DNA of 64,000 nt from an uncultured Verrucomicrobia subdivision 3 bacterium (GTDB taxonomy: Bacteria; Verrucomicrobiota; Verrucomicrobiia; Limisphaerales; UBA11358): the NCBI GenBank assembly GCA_903858275.1, contig CAIOIC010000136.1:62001-126000 (forward strand), written 5' to 3'. The position numbers and the translations under genes are program-made. The notes under the pieces were generated by a model. That model ran no database searches, had not been told where the DNA came from, and was given only the letters and a program-made list of their open reading frames with translations. This document shows positions 8,999 to 18,493 of the stretch, piece by piece. Position 1 is the first letter of the stretch; every line of letters starts with the position of its first letter.

Positions 8999-11302
8999 CT
9001 ATTTGGATTTGTTCGGTAATATTGTCGAGAACAACTTGAAGAAATCTTGCGCGCGGCGTTGGCCGAAAAGTATCAGCAGGCAAACCGCCAGCGCCGCCAG
9101 CGAAATCTTTGCGCCGACGCCAAAGGCTATATCCTGATAAACCAGGCGGATTTTGTGCACGCCGGCGGGAATCTGCACAGCTTGAAAGGCGACGTTGGCG
9201 CGGAGCAGTTGTGTCGGCTGGCCGTCAACCTCCGCGCGCCAGTTGTGATAATACGTTTGCGCGATGACGACGAGGGATGGTTCGGTGGCCTCGGCGACAA
9301 TGTCCACGGAATTATTTCGGAATTTAGCGGTGAGGATTTTAGCGTTGGTCAGATTGGAGACGGTCACGAAATGGTTGATTTGCTGTTCTAGGAAAACAAT
9401 CTTACTGCCATCAAAATCGGGACTATAAATAGGCGGCATTGCACTTGTATTATCATTGAATATTGGTCTTTGTCCGGCGGTGACGAGCGGCCGATAGTTG
9501 GTCCGCGCCTGCCATTCCAGCAATTTGCCCGGCGCCGTGATTTGCGAAACGCCCATGAAATCTTCCAGCCGCGACCAGCTGACGTTGGTTACGCTGTAAA
9601 TCAGCGACAGCAGGCCGTCGAATTCGCGCGGGGTCATCGAGAAGAACCCGTCCACCTTCGGCACGGCGTCGAGCAGATTGGCGTTGGCGCAATAGCCGAG
9701 GCGCTTGGCGAGGAAGTTGTTTTTCGGATCGCTAAGGGCGAAGCGCGTGAGTTCCAAGGCGGCGGTCGGCGAGAGCATGGCGCGCGATCCGCCTAGCTTG
9801 GGCTGCGGGCGCATCGCCAATTTTTGGCGGGCGAGGTTCAGTTCATAAATGCTGGGCGGCACGGTTGGATTTTGCGGCGGCTCATGTGTGAACACGTCCA
9901 GCCACGCCACCAGAATCAAAGCCAGCGGCGCCAAGCGGAGCAGGGGAGATTTACTTTCGCGAAACAGGACAAATAGAACCGCGCCGGTCAAAAGCAGGAA
10001 AACCGCGCGGGATAAGCCGTTCAGCAAGGCCGCGTGGGCATCGTCGCCGGGCAGCGGTGCGTGTTGGGTCCAGACCACGATGCCGCCGATGAGCGCGAGG
10101 AGAACCGCTCCCAGCGGCAGGATCCGATTCCGGATGCTTTGGAAATTCGCCAGCGCAAAGGCCGCGAGCAGCGGCGCGGCGAAGATCGCGACCATGACAA
10201 ATTTCACCGGATAGGTGATGACGCTCAATGGCGGAATCAGTTTTCGCACCAGCGGATAAACGAACGTGTTTTCGCCGAGGGCGAAGAGCAGGGCGATGAC
10301 GGCGGCGCCGCCGAGCAGCCAGACGCGGCGTTCGCGGACGCACCATGCGGCCAGCAGCGCGAGCCACAAGGTTCCGAGGCCGAGGTAATAGGACGAGGTC
10401 CAGTATTGGCCGTGCTGGAAAAAGATGCCTTCCGTGTGCGTGGAGCCGAATGCCATCGGCACGAGAAAGTTGGCGAGGCCGAAGCCGGGCATGGACCAGC
10501 GCAAATCTGTGTAGTCCGTCTCGCGTTGCGCGTGGGCGACGAGGTCGAGGAATGGCAGCAGTTGCACGGCGCTCAAGGCGAACACCAGCGCTCCCACCAG
10601 GGGAAAACGCCACAGCATGATGGCGCGCGGCGTCGACGAGGCGTCGCGGCTACCAGCGATGAACTGTTGCAGCCATAATGCCGCGACGATGAGCCATGTT
10701 AGCAAAATGGTCTCCGGTCCGCCCGCCAGCATCTGCATCGCTCCGGCCAGGGCGGCAAGGATGATTGCCCGGCTGCCGTTGCGCCACGCCAGTTCGGTCG
10801 CCAGCACCACCCAGGGCATCCAGCTGAACGTCGCGATGTGGCTCGGCCACATGATGAGATTGAGGGTGAAACCGTTGAAGGTGAATGCCACGCCCGCGAA
10901 GGCGGCGGCGAACTGGTTGCCCGTCCAACGACGCGCAAGGAAATACATGCCGATGCCCGCCCACCACAAATGCGCGAGACTGAAAAAGCTCAACGACCAT
11001 TTTAGCGGCAGCGTCAGGTAAAGCAGCGCCGGCGGGTAGAGCGGCATGGTGTTCCATTGCGCGAGAAACGGCACGCCGCAGTTGTTGTAGGGGTTCCAGA
11101 ACGGCAGTTCGCCGTGCTGAAAACATTGCTGCTGAAAATGCGCGAGCGGATAGGCAAAGAACCCGAAGTCCCGCGCGACAAAGGTTTCGAGGCCGAGGAT
11201 GACTTGGGGGAACGAGGCGAAGACCAGCAGCCCGAGAAAGATTCCAAATCGCACGGGCGAAAAAATCTTGTCGGCCAAGGTGGCGGAGCCGGTCGGTTGC
11301 AC
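8999..11302 (-). CDS. YfhO-family multi-pass membrane protein
   Basis: The 767-residue protein has a GTG start, many hydrophobic helices and a soluble C-terminal domain. The first loop reads [19 protein letters not shown] and then [16 protein letters not shown], and the C-terminal region has [16 protein letters not shown] and [14 protein letters not shown]; both are characteristic of YfhO-type proteins. YfhO of Gram-positive bacteria is a GT-C-fold protein tied to glycosylation of teichoic acid or membrane glycolipids. In this presumed diderm it probably acts on a lipid-linked sugar for the cell envelope. It precedes the phosphofructokinase gene by 8 bases. Confidence 0.85.
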   Translation of the reverse strand: MQPTGSATLADKIFSPVRFGIFLGLLVFASFPQVILGLETFVARDFGFFAYPLAHFQQQCFQHGELPFWNPYNNCGVPFLAQWNTMPLYPPALLYLTLPLKWSLSFFSLAHLWWAGIGMYFLARRWTGNQFAAAFAGVAFTFNGFTLNLIMWPSHIATFSWMPWVVLATELAWRNGSRAIILAALAGAMQMLAGGPETILLTWLIVAALWLQQFIAGSRDASSTPRAIMLWRFPLVGALVFALSAVQLLPFLDLVAHAQRETDYTDLRWSMPGFGLANFLVPMAFGSTHTEGIFFQHGQYWTSSYYLGLGTLWLALLAAWCVRERRVWLLGGAAVIALLFALGENTFVYPLVRKLIPPLSVITYPVKFVMVAIFAAPLLAAFALANFQSIRNRILPLGAVLLALIGGIVVWTQHAPLPGDDAHAALLNGLSRAVFLLLTGAVLFVLFRESKSPLLRLAPLALILVAWLDVFTHEPPQNPTVPPSIYELNLARQKLAMRPQPKLGGSRAMLSPTAALELTRFALSDPKNNFLAKRLGYCANANLLDAVPKVDGFFSMTPREFDGLLSLIYSVTNVSWSRLEDFMGVSQITAPGKLLEWQARTNYRPLVTAGQRPIFNDNTSAMPPIYSPDFDGSKIVFLEQQINHFVTVSNLTNAKILTAKFRNNSVDIVAEATEPSLVVIAQTYYHNWRAEVDGQPTQLLRANVAFQAVQIPAGVHKIRLVYQDIAFGVGAKISLAALAVCLLILFGQRRAQDFFKLFSTILPNKSK

Positions 11303-11446
11303 GCGCAGATTAAAGCCAGCGGCGGCGCGAAATGCAACTGCGCGGGCAGGCTCATGTCGGTCTATGCGGTCTTAATTCTTGTTCGCGGTTGCCGGCTGTG
11401 TTTTAATTTCTGCCCGTTCCCCGATTCACATCACAAATCATATAAC

Positions 11447-13126
11447 ATGAACATTGCCATTTGTTTTAGAAGCCTGCTTGCCGGCGCCGTGCTTTGCCAG
11501 GCCGTCAATGCCGCCGAAGTCATCAAGACCGACATCTGTATTTATGGCGGCACCGCCGCCGGCGTGGCGGCAGCCGTGCAGGCGGCGCGCATGGGCAAGA
11601 CCGCGGTCATCATCGAGCCGGGCCGACATCTGGGCGGCATGACCTCCGGCGGATTGGGGCAGACGGACATCGGCAACAAGGGGGCCATCGGCGGCATCTC
11701 GCGCGAGTTTTATCATCGCGTGGCGCAGCATTACGCGGACACCAATGCGTGGAAGTTCGGGACGGTGGCGGATTTTTTCAGCGGCAAACGCAGCTGGGAG
11801 GCGGCGGTCAGTTCGCTCTCCGGGGATGATGCCACGATGTGGCTTTTTGAACCGCACGTGGCGGAGGACATTCTTAACCGCATGGCCAAAGAGGCCAAGG
11901 CGCGGGTTGTTTACGGACAACAGCTTCTGGCTGTGAAAAAATCCGGTGCGCGCATCACGGAAATCACCACTACCGACAAAACCTTCCGCGCGGGAATGTT
12001 TATCGACACCACTTACGAAGGCGATTTGATGGCCAAAGCCGGGGTCAGTTACACCGTCGGCCGCGAAGCCAACGCCCAATACAACGAGACCTTGAACGGC
12101 ATCCGCACCAACACGCCCAAGCATCAGTTCACCGTGGCGGTTGATCCCTATGTCAAACCCGGCGATGCCAGCAGCGGTCTGCTGCCGTTCATCCAACCGG
12201 GCGGGGGCGAGGATTCCGGAGCCGGCGACCGCTCGGTGCAGGCTTACAACTTCCGGCTCTGCTACACCAAGAATCCCGCGAACCGTCTGCCGCATCTCAA
12301 GCCGGAGAATTACGACCCGGCCCGATACGAACTGCTGGCCCGTTATCTGGAAGCGCTCGTCGCCGCTGGGAAAAAGCCGTTGCTGCGCGAGTTCTGGAAG
12401 TTGGATTTGATGCCCAATCAGAAAACCGACATCAATAATAATGGCGGTTTCTCCACGGATTTCATCGGGGCCAATTTTGATTATCCCAATGCCGATTATG
12501 CCACGCGGGCAAAGATCTGGAAGGCGCACGAAAACTATATCCAGGGCTACTTGTATTTCATGGCCACCAGCCCGCGCGTGCCGGAGAACATTCGCCAGGA
12601 GATGCAAGAATGGGGACCGGCCAAGGATGAGTTTCCCGATACGGCCGGCTGGCCCCATCAGCTCTACGTCCGCGAAGCCCGGCGCATGGTTTCCGATTAC
12701 GTCATGACCGAGCACAACTGCCGGGGCGTGGCGAAGGCCGAGGAACCCGTCGGCCTGGCCGCTTACACCATGGACTCGCACAATTGCCGGCGGCTCGCCA
12801 GGGATGGACGGGCGGAAAACGAAGGCGATGTCCAGATCGGCGGCTTCCCGCCGTATCCCATCGCCTATCGCGCCATCGTGCCGAAAGCCGGCGAATGCGA
12901 AAATCTGCTCGTGCCCGTCTGCCTCTCGGCGACGCACATCGCCTATGGCAGCATCCGCATGGAGCCGGTGTTCATGCTGCTCGCCCAGTCGGCCACCACG
13001 GCTGCCGTTCTCGCGCTGGAGGCCAAGGTGCCGGTCCAGAAAGTTCCCTACGAAAAACTTCAGGCCCGCCTGCTGGCGGACAAACAGATCCTCGCCTGGA
13101 CGCCGCCGGCCAAGGCCAAGAAGTGA
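11447..13126 (+). CDS. Exported FAD-dependent oxidoreductase
   Basis: The protein has 559 residues and begins MNIAICFRSLLAGAVLCQAV, a Sec-type signal ending in NAAE. The frame extends further upstream but only as non-conserved sequence, so I chose the ATG at 11447. The dinucleotide-binding Rossmann motif is degenerate but clear: DICIYGGTAAGVAAAVQAARMGK, followed by an acidic strand end VIIEPG. GRHLGGMTSGGLGQTDIG is typical of the FAD_oxidored family abundant in Verrucomicrobia and Planctomycetes. The substrate is unknown; related genes often lie among polysaccharide genes, so a periplasmic sugar or sugar acid is plausible. Confidence 0.85.
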   Translation: MNIAICFRSLLAGAVLCQAVNAAEVIKTDICIYGGTAAGVAAAVQAARMGKTAVIIEPGRHLGGMTSGGLGQTDIGNKGAIGGISREFYHRVAQHYADTNAWKFGTVADFFSGKRSWEAAVSSLSGDDATMWLFEPHVAEDILNRMAKEAKARVVYGQQLLAVKKSGARITEITTTDKTFRAGMFIDTTYEGDLMAKAGVSYTVGREANAQYNETLNGIRTNTPKHQFTVAVDPYVKPGDASSGLLPFIQPGGGEDSGAGDRSVQAYNFRLCYTKNPANRLPHLKPENYDPARYELLARYLEALVAAGKKPLLREFWKLDLMPNQKTDINNNGGFSTDFIGANFDYPNADYATRAKIWKAHENYIQGYLYFMATSPRVPENIRQEMQEWGPAKDEFPDTAGWPHQLYVREARRMVSDYVMTEHNCRGVAKAEEPVGLAAYTMDSHNCRRLARDGRAENEGDVQIGGFPPYPIAYRAIVPKAGECENLLVPVCLSATHIAYGSIRMEPVFMLLAQSATTAAVLALEAKVPVQKVPYEKLQARLLADKQILAWTPPAKAKK

Positions 13127-13156
13127 ACCCTCGCCGGCTTTGATGTTGTCATAATG

Positions 13157-13206
13157 GGCGTGTCTGCTCGCGCTGCGAGCAGACACGCCTCGCAGTGCGA
13201 GGCGTG
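13157..13206. repeat. Two overlapping perfect hairpins between genes (REP-like)
   Basis: A 15-bp perfect inverted repeat (13157-13171 with 13175-13189, 3-nt loop) overlaps a second 10-bp perfect repeat (13184-13193 with 13197-13206, 3-nt loop). The two stems share bases 13184-13189, so only one can form at a time. No T-run follows, so it is not a standard terminator. It sits in the 159-base gap before the fumarase genes. It may be a REP/MITE-type repeat or an RNA switch. Confidence 0.75.
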
Positions 13207-13285
13207 CCACCTTAGAATAAGGACATCCACCGGCTTCAACAAAATTGACGCGCTCCGCCGCAAGGCTTACGCTGCTGCCAACTTT

Positions 13286-14164
13286 ATGAGCGAATTGCTG
13301 AATTCCCTGATCGAACTCATCCGCCGCACCTCCGCCGAGATCCCCGGCGACGTCCACAAGGTCATCCTCGCCTCGCTCGAGAACGAGAAGCAAGGTTCCC
13401 TCGCCGCCAATGCGCTGAAGATCGTGGACCAGAACATTGCGCTGGCCAAAAACAAATCCCAGCCCATCTGCCAGGACACCGGCAGCATCCTGTTCTATGT
13501 GGATGTGCCCGTCGGCTACGACCAGATCACGTTTGCCGAGACCGCCCGCGAAGCCGTGACGCTCGCGACGAAGAAGGGTTATCTCCGCCAGAACTCCGTG
13601 GATTCCCTCACCGGCAAGAACGACGGCACGAACGTCGGTCCCGGCGCGCCCGCCTTCCATTTCCATCAGCATCGCTCGGCGGAAGTTTCCGTGAAGCTCG
13701 TCCTCAAGGGCGGCGGCTGCGAAAACGTCGGCGCGCAATACTCGCTGCCGGACGACGCCCTCCATGCCAACCGCGACCTCGACGGCTGCCGCAAGGCCAT
13801 CCTTGACGCCGTGTTGCAGGCGCAGGGCAAAGGCTGCGGCCCGGGCGTGCTGGGCGTGTGCATCGGCGGCGACCGCGCGACGGGTTACGAATTGAGCAAG
13901 ACGCAGCTCCTGCGCCTGCTGGACGACCGCAATCCCGAGCCGAAGCTCGACGCGCTGGAGCAGGACATCCTCAAGACCGCGAACGAACTCGGCATCGGCC
14001 CGATGGGTTTTGGCGGCAAGACGACCCTGCTGGGCGTGAAGATCTGCGCGGCGAACCGCGTGCCCGCCTCCTATTTCGTGAGCATCAGCTACATGTGCTG
14101 GGCGTTCCGCCGTCAGGGCGTTTTGTTGAATGGCGTGAGCAAAATAGAAAAGTGGATTTACTGA
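13286..14164 (+). CDS. Class I fumarate hydratase, alpha subunit (N-terminal region)
   Basis: This is the iron-sulfur half of a two-subunit class I fumarase/tartrate dehydratase, converting fumarate and malate in the TCA cycle. It has 292 residues from the ATG at 13286 (MSELLNSLIELIRRTSAEIP); the longer frame reads through the intergenic hairpins. Three cysteines suited to the 4Fe-4S cluster are seen in QPICQDTGSILF, GGGCENVG and GKGCGPGVLGVCIGG. The region NVGPGAPAFHFHQH and the GFGGKTTLLG block are also family features. The beta subunit gene starts 16 bases downstream. Tartrate dehydratase is the main alternative. Confidence 0.93.
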   Translation: MSELLNSLIELIRRTSAEIPGDVHKVILASLENEKQGSLAANALKIVDQNIALAKNKSQPICQDTGSILFYVDVPVGYDQITFAETAREAVTLATKKGYLRQNSVDSLTGKNDGTNVGPGAPAFHFHQHRSAEVSVKLVLKGGGCENVGAQYSLPDDALHANRDLDGCRKAILDAVLQAQGKGCGPGVLGVCIGGDRATGYELSKTQLLRLLDDRNPEPKLDALEQDILKTANELGIGPMGFGGKTTLLGVKICAANRVPASYFVSISYMCWAFRRQGVLLNGVSKIEKWIY

Positions 14165-14180
14165 AAAGGAGATTTCTAAA

Positions 14181-14765
14181 ATGATCAAATTAAGCTTTCC
14201 ATTTTCCGAAGAAAAAATCCGCGCGCTGAAAGTCGGCGACGAAGTGTTGATTTCCGGCACGGTCTTCACCGGGCGAGACGCCGTGCACAAGTATCTGCAC
14301 GAGGGCGGCGCGCTGCCCGACGGCGTGAGTTTCAAGGATGGTATCATCTACCACTGCGGTCCGGTGATGATGAAACAGGCGGACGGCAGCTACATCTGCA
14401 CCGCCGCCGGTCCGACGACCTCCATCCGCGAGGAGCCGTATCAATGGCAGGTCATCCGCGACTTCGGCCTGCGCGGTGTGATCGGCAAGGGTGGCATGGG
14501 AGCAAAGACGCAGGCGGCATGCAAGGAATACGGCTGCGTTTATCTGCACGGCATCGGCGGCGCGGCCCAGGTGCTGGCCGAGTGCATCAAGAAGGTGAAC
14601 AATGTTTATTTCCTCGAAAAGTTCGGTTCGCCGGAAGCCATCTGGGAACTCGCGGTGGTGGATTTCCCCGCCGTGGTGACGATTGACGCGCACGGCAACT
14701 CGCTGCACGAGGAAGTCCTCGCGAAAAGCCAGGCGGCGCTGGCGCGCGGCTTTGATTGCCGGTGA
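14181..14765 (+). CDS. Class I fumarate hydratase, beta subunit (C-terminal region)
   Basis: This 194-residue subunit completes the class I fumarase. It shows VGDEVLISGTVFTGRDAVHKYL, HCGPVMMKQADG, AAGPTTSIREEPYQWQVI and GKGGMGAKT, all standard in the C-terminal half of FumA-type enzymes and in TtdB. A strong ribosome-binding site (AAAAGGAG) precedes the ATG. It follows the alpha gene by 16 bases, so the two are almost certainly cotranscribed and form one enzyme. Confidence 0.93.
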   Translation: MIKLSFPFSEEKIRALKVGDEVLISGTVFTGRDAVHKYLHEGGALPDGVSFKDGIIYHCGPVMMKQADGSYICTAAGPTTSIREEPYQWQVIRDFGLRGVIGKGGMGAKTQAACKEYGCVYLHGIGGAAQVLAECIKKVNNVYFLEKFGSPEAIWELAVVDFPAVVTIDAHGNSLHEEVLAKSQAALARGFDCR

Positions 14766-14850
14766 TGTAAACTTGGATAGATGAGGAAAATAGATTCTCT
14801 GTTGCAGCCTATTTGAACCACTGTTAATCTGAATAAAACCAATTAAAGCC

Positions 14851-16059
14851 ATGAAAGACCAAACCTTCTCCGCCTCGCGCCGCAATTTTCTTAAATCCGC
14901 CGCCGCCCTGCCGGTGGCGCTGGCGGCCGCGCCGTCGCTGTTGACGCAAACGGCCGCGGCGGCACCCGCTGCGGCCGGGTCGTTGCCGCGCCGGCAACTG
15001 GGCAGGGGCGGGCCGCAGGTCACGATGCTGAGCATGGGCGGCATGATGGCGGCGATGAGCCCGGATTACCTCGATATCGCGTGGTCCATGGGCATCCGCT
15101 ATTTCGACACGGCGGATTGCTACATCAAGGGCAAGTCGGAACCCATCATCGCGCAATGGCTGGCCAAATATCCGGAGCGCCGGAAGGAAATATTTTTGGT
15201 CTCCAAGGATCATCCGAAGAAAGGCCCGGAAGAGTTGCTCGAAATGATTGACCGCCGGCTAGAAGCGTGTGGCACGAAGTATCTGGACGCGTTTTATATC
15301 CATGGCATCGGCGGCGAAAACAAATTGGACTGGCCGAAGAGCGCTGCCTACAAAAAGACCGCCGAAGCGTTGAAGAAATCCGGCAAGGTCAAGATGGTGG
15401 GCTTTTCCTGCCACGACGGACGGTTGGTTGATTATTTGAATGCAGCGGCCGAAGGCGGCTTCCTGGACATCATCATGCTGGCCTACAATCCGTTTTATGA
15501 AAAAGGCGGCGCCTTTGACAAGGCGCTCGACGCCTGCCATGCGAAGGGCATCGGTCTGGTCGCCATGAAGACCATGCGCCAGGCCAAGGATGTGCCGAAG
15601 CGCCTGCCGGAATTCGACAAGATCGGCCTGACCACGCATCAGGCCGTGTTGCACGCCGCGTGGAGCGATCCGCGCATTTCCGCGATTTGCAACATGATTG
15701 ACAACGTGGATCAGATGGCCACCAGCACCGCCGCCGCGCGCAGCTACCAATCGCCGCTCAAGCTGGCGCACATGGAACTGCTCAAGGAAACGATTCTGGC
15801 CGGTCGCCGCACGATGTGCACCGGTTGTCCGGCTTGCGCGGAGTTCAGTAAGCAAACGGACTTTGCGTTCCACGACATTTCCCGGTTCGTGACCTACTAC
15901 GAGCAGGATGGAAACACCGAAGCGCGGGAATATTATCAGACCTTGGTGGCGGAACATCGGGATATAAGCAAGGTGGATCTCGCCGCGCTGCGCGACGCTT
16001 GCCAGTTCAAGACGGATTATCCCGAAATCATCCGGCGCGCCGAGCGCTACTTCGCCTGA
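14851..16059 (+). CDS. Tat-exported aldo/keto reductase with C-terminal Cys motif (copy 1)
   Basis: The protein has 402 residues. The N-terminus has a twin-arginine signal, SRRNFLKSAAALPVALAAAP, followed by an Ala-rich stretch. The body is an aldo/keto reductase barrel: RQLGRGGPQVTMLSMGG, IRYFDTADCY, VSKDHPKKG and KVKMVGFSCHD. Near the C-terminus, MCTGCPAC is what is left of a ferredoxin-like CxxCxxC motif seen in AKRs with Fe-S extensions. It probably reduces or oxidises a sugar or ketone in the periplasm, but substrate and cofactor are unknown. It is followed 2 bases later by a paralogue sharing the C-terminal block FKTDYPEIIRRAERYFA. Confidence 0.88.
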   Translation: MKDQTFSASRRNFLKSAAALPVALAAAPSLLTQTAAAAPAAAGSLPRRQLGRGGPQVTMLSMGGMMAAMSPDYLDIAWSMGIRYFDTADCYIKGKSEPIIAQWLAKYPERRKEIFLVSKDHPKKGPEELLEMIDRRLEACGTKYLDAFYIHGIGGENKLDWPKSAAYKKTAEALKKSGKVKMVGFSCHDGRLVDYLNAAAEGGFLDIIMLAYNPFYEKGGAFDKALDACHAKGIGLVAMKTMRQAKDVPKRLPEFDKIGLTTHQAVLHAAWSDPRISAICNMIDNVDQMATSTAAARSYQSPLKLAHMELLKETILAGRRTMCTGCPACAEFSKQTDFAFHDISRFVTYYEQDGNTEAREYYQTLVAEHRDISKVDLAALRDACQFKTDYPEIIRRAERYFA

Positions 16060-16061
16060 AC

Positions 16062-17285
16062 ATGAATGCCAAAAAATCCTCGCTGACGCGCAGGAATTTC
16101 CTCCGCAGCGCGATGATTGCGCCGGTGGGCGTCGCTCTGGCGCCGACTTTTTCTGCTAATGCGGAGGATTCGGTTAAGAATACCGTAGCTGGTTCTTCGC
16201 CGCTGCCCACCCGAAAACTAGGTCGCAATGGCCCGCCGGTGAGCCTGTTGAGCATGGGCGGCGACATGCCGGCGCATAGCACCAGTTTTCTTGAGCTCGC
16301 TTGGTCCATGGGTATTCGTTATTTCGACACGGCTGCAAGATATGGCAACGGCAATGATGAACTGCACGTTGCGGAGTTTCTCAAGAATCATCCCGAGCGG
16401 CGAAAAGAACTGTTTCTCGTTTCGAAGGATTATCCCAAACAAGGTCCCGAGCAGCTTCTGGAAATGATTGACCGCCGGCTGGCGCGTTGCGGCACGGAGT
16501 ATCTTGACCTGTTTTTCATCCATCAACTTTGCACGCAAGTTTACGGCGCCGACTCTGTGAACTGGCCGAAAAGCGACGCTTTCAAACGCGTAGCGGACAA
16601 GCTCAAGAGTTCCGGCAAATGCCGCATGGTGGGATTTTCATGCCATGGCGGACCCGAATTCATCCAAGCGGCTGCCGACGGCGGTTTCGTGGATGCGGTG
16701 ATGGTGTATTATACGCCCTTTTACGAACGCGGCGGCGCGTTCGACCGCGCGCTGACGGCGTGCCACGAAAAAGGCATCGGCGTCATCGCCATGAAAACGC
16801 TGCGCCACGCGGGCGAAGTTCCCGCGCGCCTGCCCGAATTTGAAAAACTTGGATTGACGACCCGTCAGGCATTGATGCAGGCCGTTTGGAGCGACCCGCG
16901 TGTTAGTGCGATCTGCAACTGCGCTCACACCGTTGACCAGATGGAATCCAGTGTGGCCGCCGCGCGCAGTTATAAAACGCCGCTCAAGACCGCAGAGATC
17001 AACCTGCTTCACGAAACCGTGCTGGCCGGTCGCCGCACGTTTTGTCCGGGCTGTCCCGGTTGCTACGAAATGGGTAGCCAGACCGATTTTGCTGGTTTGG
17101 ATATAGCTCGATTTGTCACCTACTACGAGCAGGACGGCAATACCGAGGCGCGCGAATTCTACCACGCGCTCCCGAAGGAAAACCGCGACGCTTCGAAAGT
17201 GGATCTCGCGGCGCTACGCGACCATTGCCATTTCAAGACGGATTATCCGGAAATCATCCGCCGCGCCGAACGCTACTTCGCCTGA
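16062..17285 (+). CDS. Tat-exported aldo/keto reductase with C-terminal Cys motif (copy 2)
   Basis: This 407-residue tandem paralogue of the preceding gene starts at ATG 16062, giving MNAKKSSLTRRNFLRSAMI, a twin-arginine signal. It keeps RKLGRNGPPVSLLSMGG, IRYFDTAARYGNG, VSKDYPKQG and KCRMVGFSCHGG, and ends with the same FKTDYPEIIRRAERYFA. The C-terminal Cys cluster is FCPGCPGC. The pair probably arose by local duplication. The two catalytic barrels differ at the position after FDTA (DCY versus ARY), where the catalytic Tyr sits in classical AKRs; both keep a Tyr one step later. Confidence 0.88.
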   Translation: MNAKKSSLTRRNFLRSAMIAPVGVALAPTFSANAEDSVKNTVAGSSPLPTRKLGRNGPPVSLLSMGGDMPAHSTSFLELAWSMGIRYFDTAARYGNGNDELHVAEFLKNHPERRKELFLVSKDYPKQGPEQLLEMIDRRLARCGTEYLDLFFIHQLCTQVYGADSVNWPKSDAFKRVADKLKSSGKCRMVGFSCHGGPEFIQAAADGGFVDAVMVYYTPFYERGGAFDRALTACHEKGIGVIAMKTLRHAGEVPARLPEFEKLGLTTRQALMQAVWSDPRVSAICNCAHTVDQMESSVAAARSYKTPLKTAEINLLHETVLAGRRTFCPGCPGCYEMGSQTDFAGLDIARFVTYYEQDGNTEAREFYHALPKENRDASKVDLAALRDHCHFKTDYPEIIRRAERYFA

Positions 17286-17301
17286 TCGGCGTTCTTGATT
17301 C

Positions 17302-18474
17302 ATGGCGAGCGAAAAAAAATCCGGCCCGGGCAATCGCAGGGAGTTTGTTCGCCTCAAAATTCCGCTGGCCGAGCGCATCGCGAGCGTCGTAATCATCGCA
17401 TTGCTGGCTGGCATTGGAATCTTCATTGCCATTAAAGGAAGGCACTTTGACCCGCATCTCTACAACGTCCGCACTGAATCGCTGAGATCCACTGCCGCGG
17501 TCGTGGTTGGCAAGGACGCCACCGCGCGTTCAACGGCTGAAAGCAAACCGGCTTTGGTCGCGTTCCCCAAAAAGCTCGCTGAAAAAACTGGAGTTGGTGA
17601 AGAATATCCAGCCGAAGGCGACATGGAGCATTCCGCCGCCGCGTCCAAGCCGGCCTTGAAAAACGAGCCGTTGGAAATTTCGCTGCCGGGCATCAAGCCG
17701 ATGTCGCCCACGGAATTCTACTCGGCGGACAATCTGTTCGAAAAAATTGACGGCCGGGCTCCGGCTTATCAAAGCTTCAACGTCCAGCAGATGCGCTGCC
17801 GCTCGTTCACCGTCATCGCGGCGGCGGGGAGCTATGTGGATGTTTATGAATTTCGCTTCGATAGCCCGGTGAATGCCTTCGGCATGTTCGCACTGGAGCG
17901 CGACCCGAAGGGCAAGCCGCTGAGTATTGCGGCCGACGGTTATTCCGGCGAGATGGGTTATTTTTACCGGCAGGGGGTTGTTTATGTCCAAATCATAGCG
18001 TCGGATGTGAAACCGGAGACGCTGGTGGCGGCCAAAGCCATCGCGGAAAATCGCGCCAAGGAATTGCCGGCGGATGATAGCGGGCTGGCCGGTCGCCGGA
18101 AATTGCCGGCGGAAGGAATGCTTGCCGACAGCGTCGCGTTTATTCCGGATAATGCGCAGGGGCAATCGGCGCTCAAAGAGGTGTTTCAGGCGAAATACAA
18201 ATTTGATGGCGTGGAACTGCCGTTTTTTATCATGGTGGCCACACCGAATGTCGCGGCAAATGCGTGGAAATCGTTTCAAGACTTTTGTGGCAAGTATGGC
18301 GCGGCGGAAGTTTTGCCGGATGTGAGCGGTAGTAAAATATTCCGCGCACAGGTTTTTGGAAAATGGAAGGTGGTCTATCAGCGCGACGGTGAACTGGGCG
18401 GCGCTTTCGATGCGGAGGACGCAGCCAAGGCGCAGGCATTCATCGAAAAGTATTTGCGCGGCGAGCTAAAGTGA
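17302..18474 (+). CDS. DUF6599-like membrane-anchored protein
   Basis: The 390-residue protein has a basic N-terminus, one membrane helix (about residues 30-50, IASVVIIALLAGIGIFIAI) and a large extracytoplasmic part. The stretch FYSADNLFEKIDGRAPAYQSF resembles the DUF6599 signature around the ENLYEYIDG motif, and later parts (YVDVYEFRFDSPVNAFGMFA) fit the same family. No enzymatic residues are evident. It lies 16 bases after the aldo/keto reductase pair and just before the DUF362 gene, so it probably belongs to the same exported redox module. Confidence 0.7.
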   Translation: MASEKKSGPGNRREFVRLKIPLAERIASVVIIALLAGIGIFIAIKGRHFDPHLYNVRTESLRSTAAVVVGKDATARSTAESKPALVAFPKKLAEKTGVGEEYPAEGDMEHSAAASKPALKNEPLEISLPGIKPMSPTEFYSADNLFEKIDGRAPAYQSFNVQQMRCRSFTVIAAAGSYVDVYEFRFDSPVNAFGMFALERDPKGKPLSIAADGYSGEMGYFYRQGVVYVQIIASDVKPETLVAAKAIAENRAKELPADDSGLAGRRKLPAEGMLADSVAFIPDNAQGQSALKEVFQAKYKFDGVELPFFIMVATPNVAANAWKSFQDFCGKYGAAEVLPDVSGSKIFRAQVFGKWKVVYQRDGELGGAFDAEDAAKAQAFIEKYLRGELK

Positions 18475-18493
18475 GCGAACTGTCTGGCATCAA

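Noticed and set aside
7791-9137. 448-codon open frame on the plus strand
   Set aside because: Antisense shadow of phosphofructokinase; Ala/Gly/Val-rich without motifs.
11438-14347. 969-codon open frame on the minus strand
   Set aside because: Antisense shadow of the FAD oxidoreductase and fumarase genes, with no recognisable domain and crossing three real gene boundaries.
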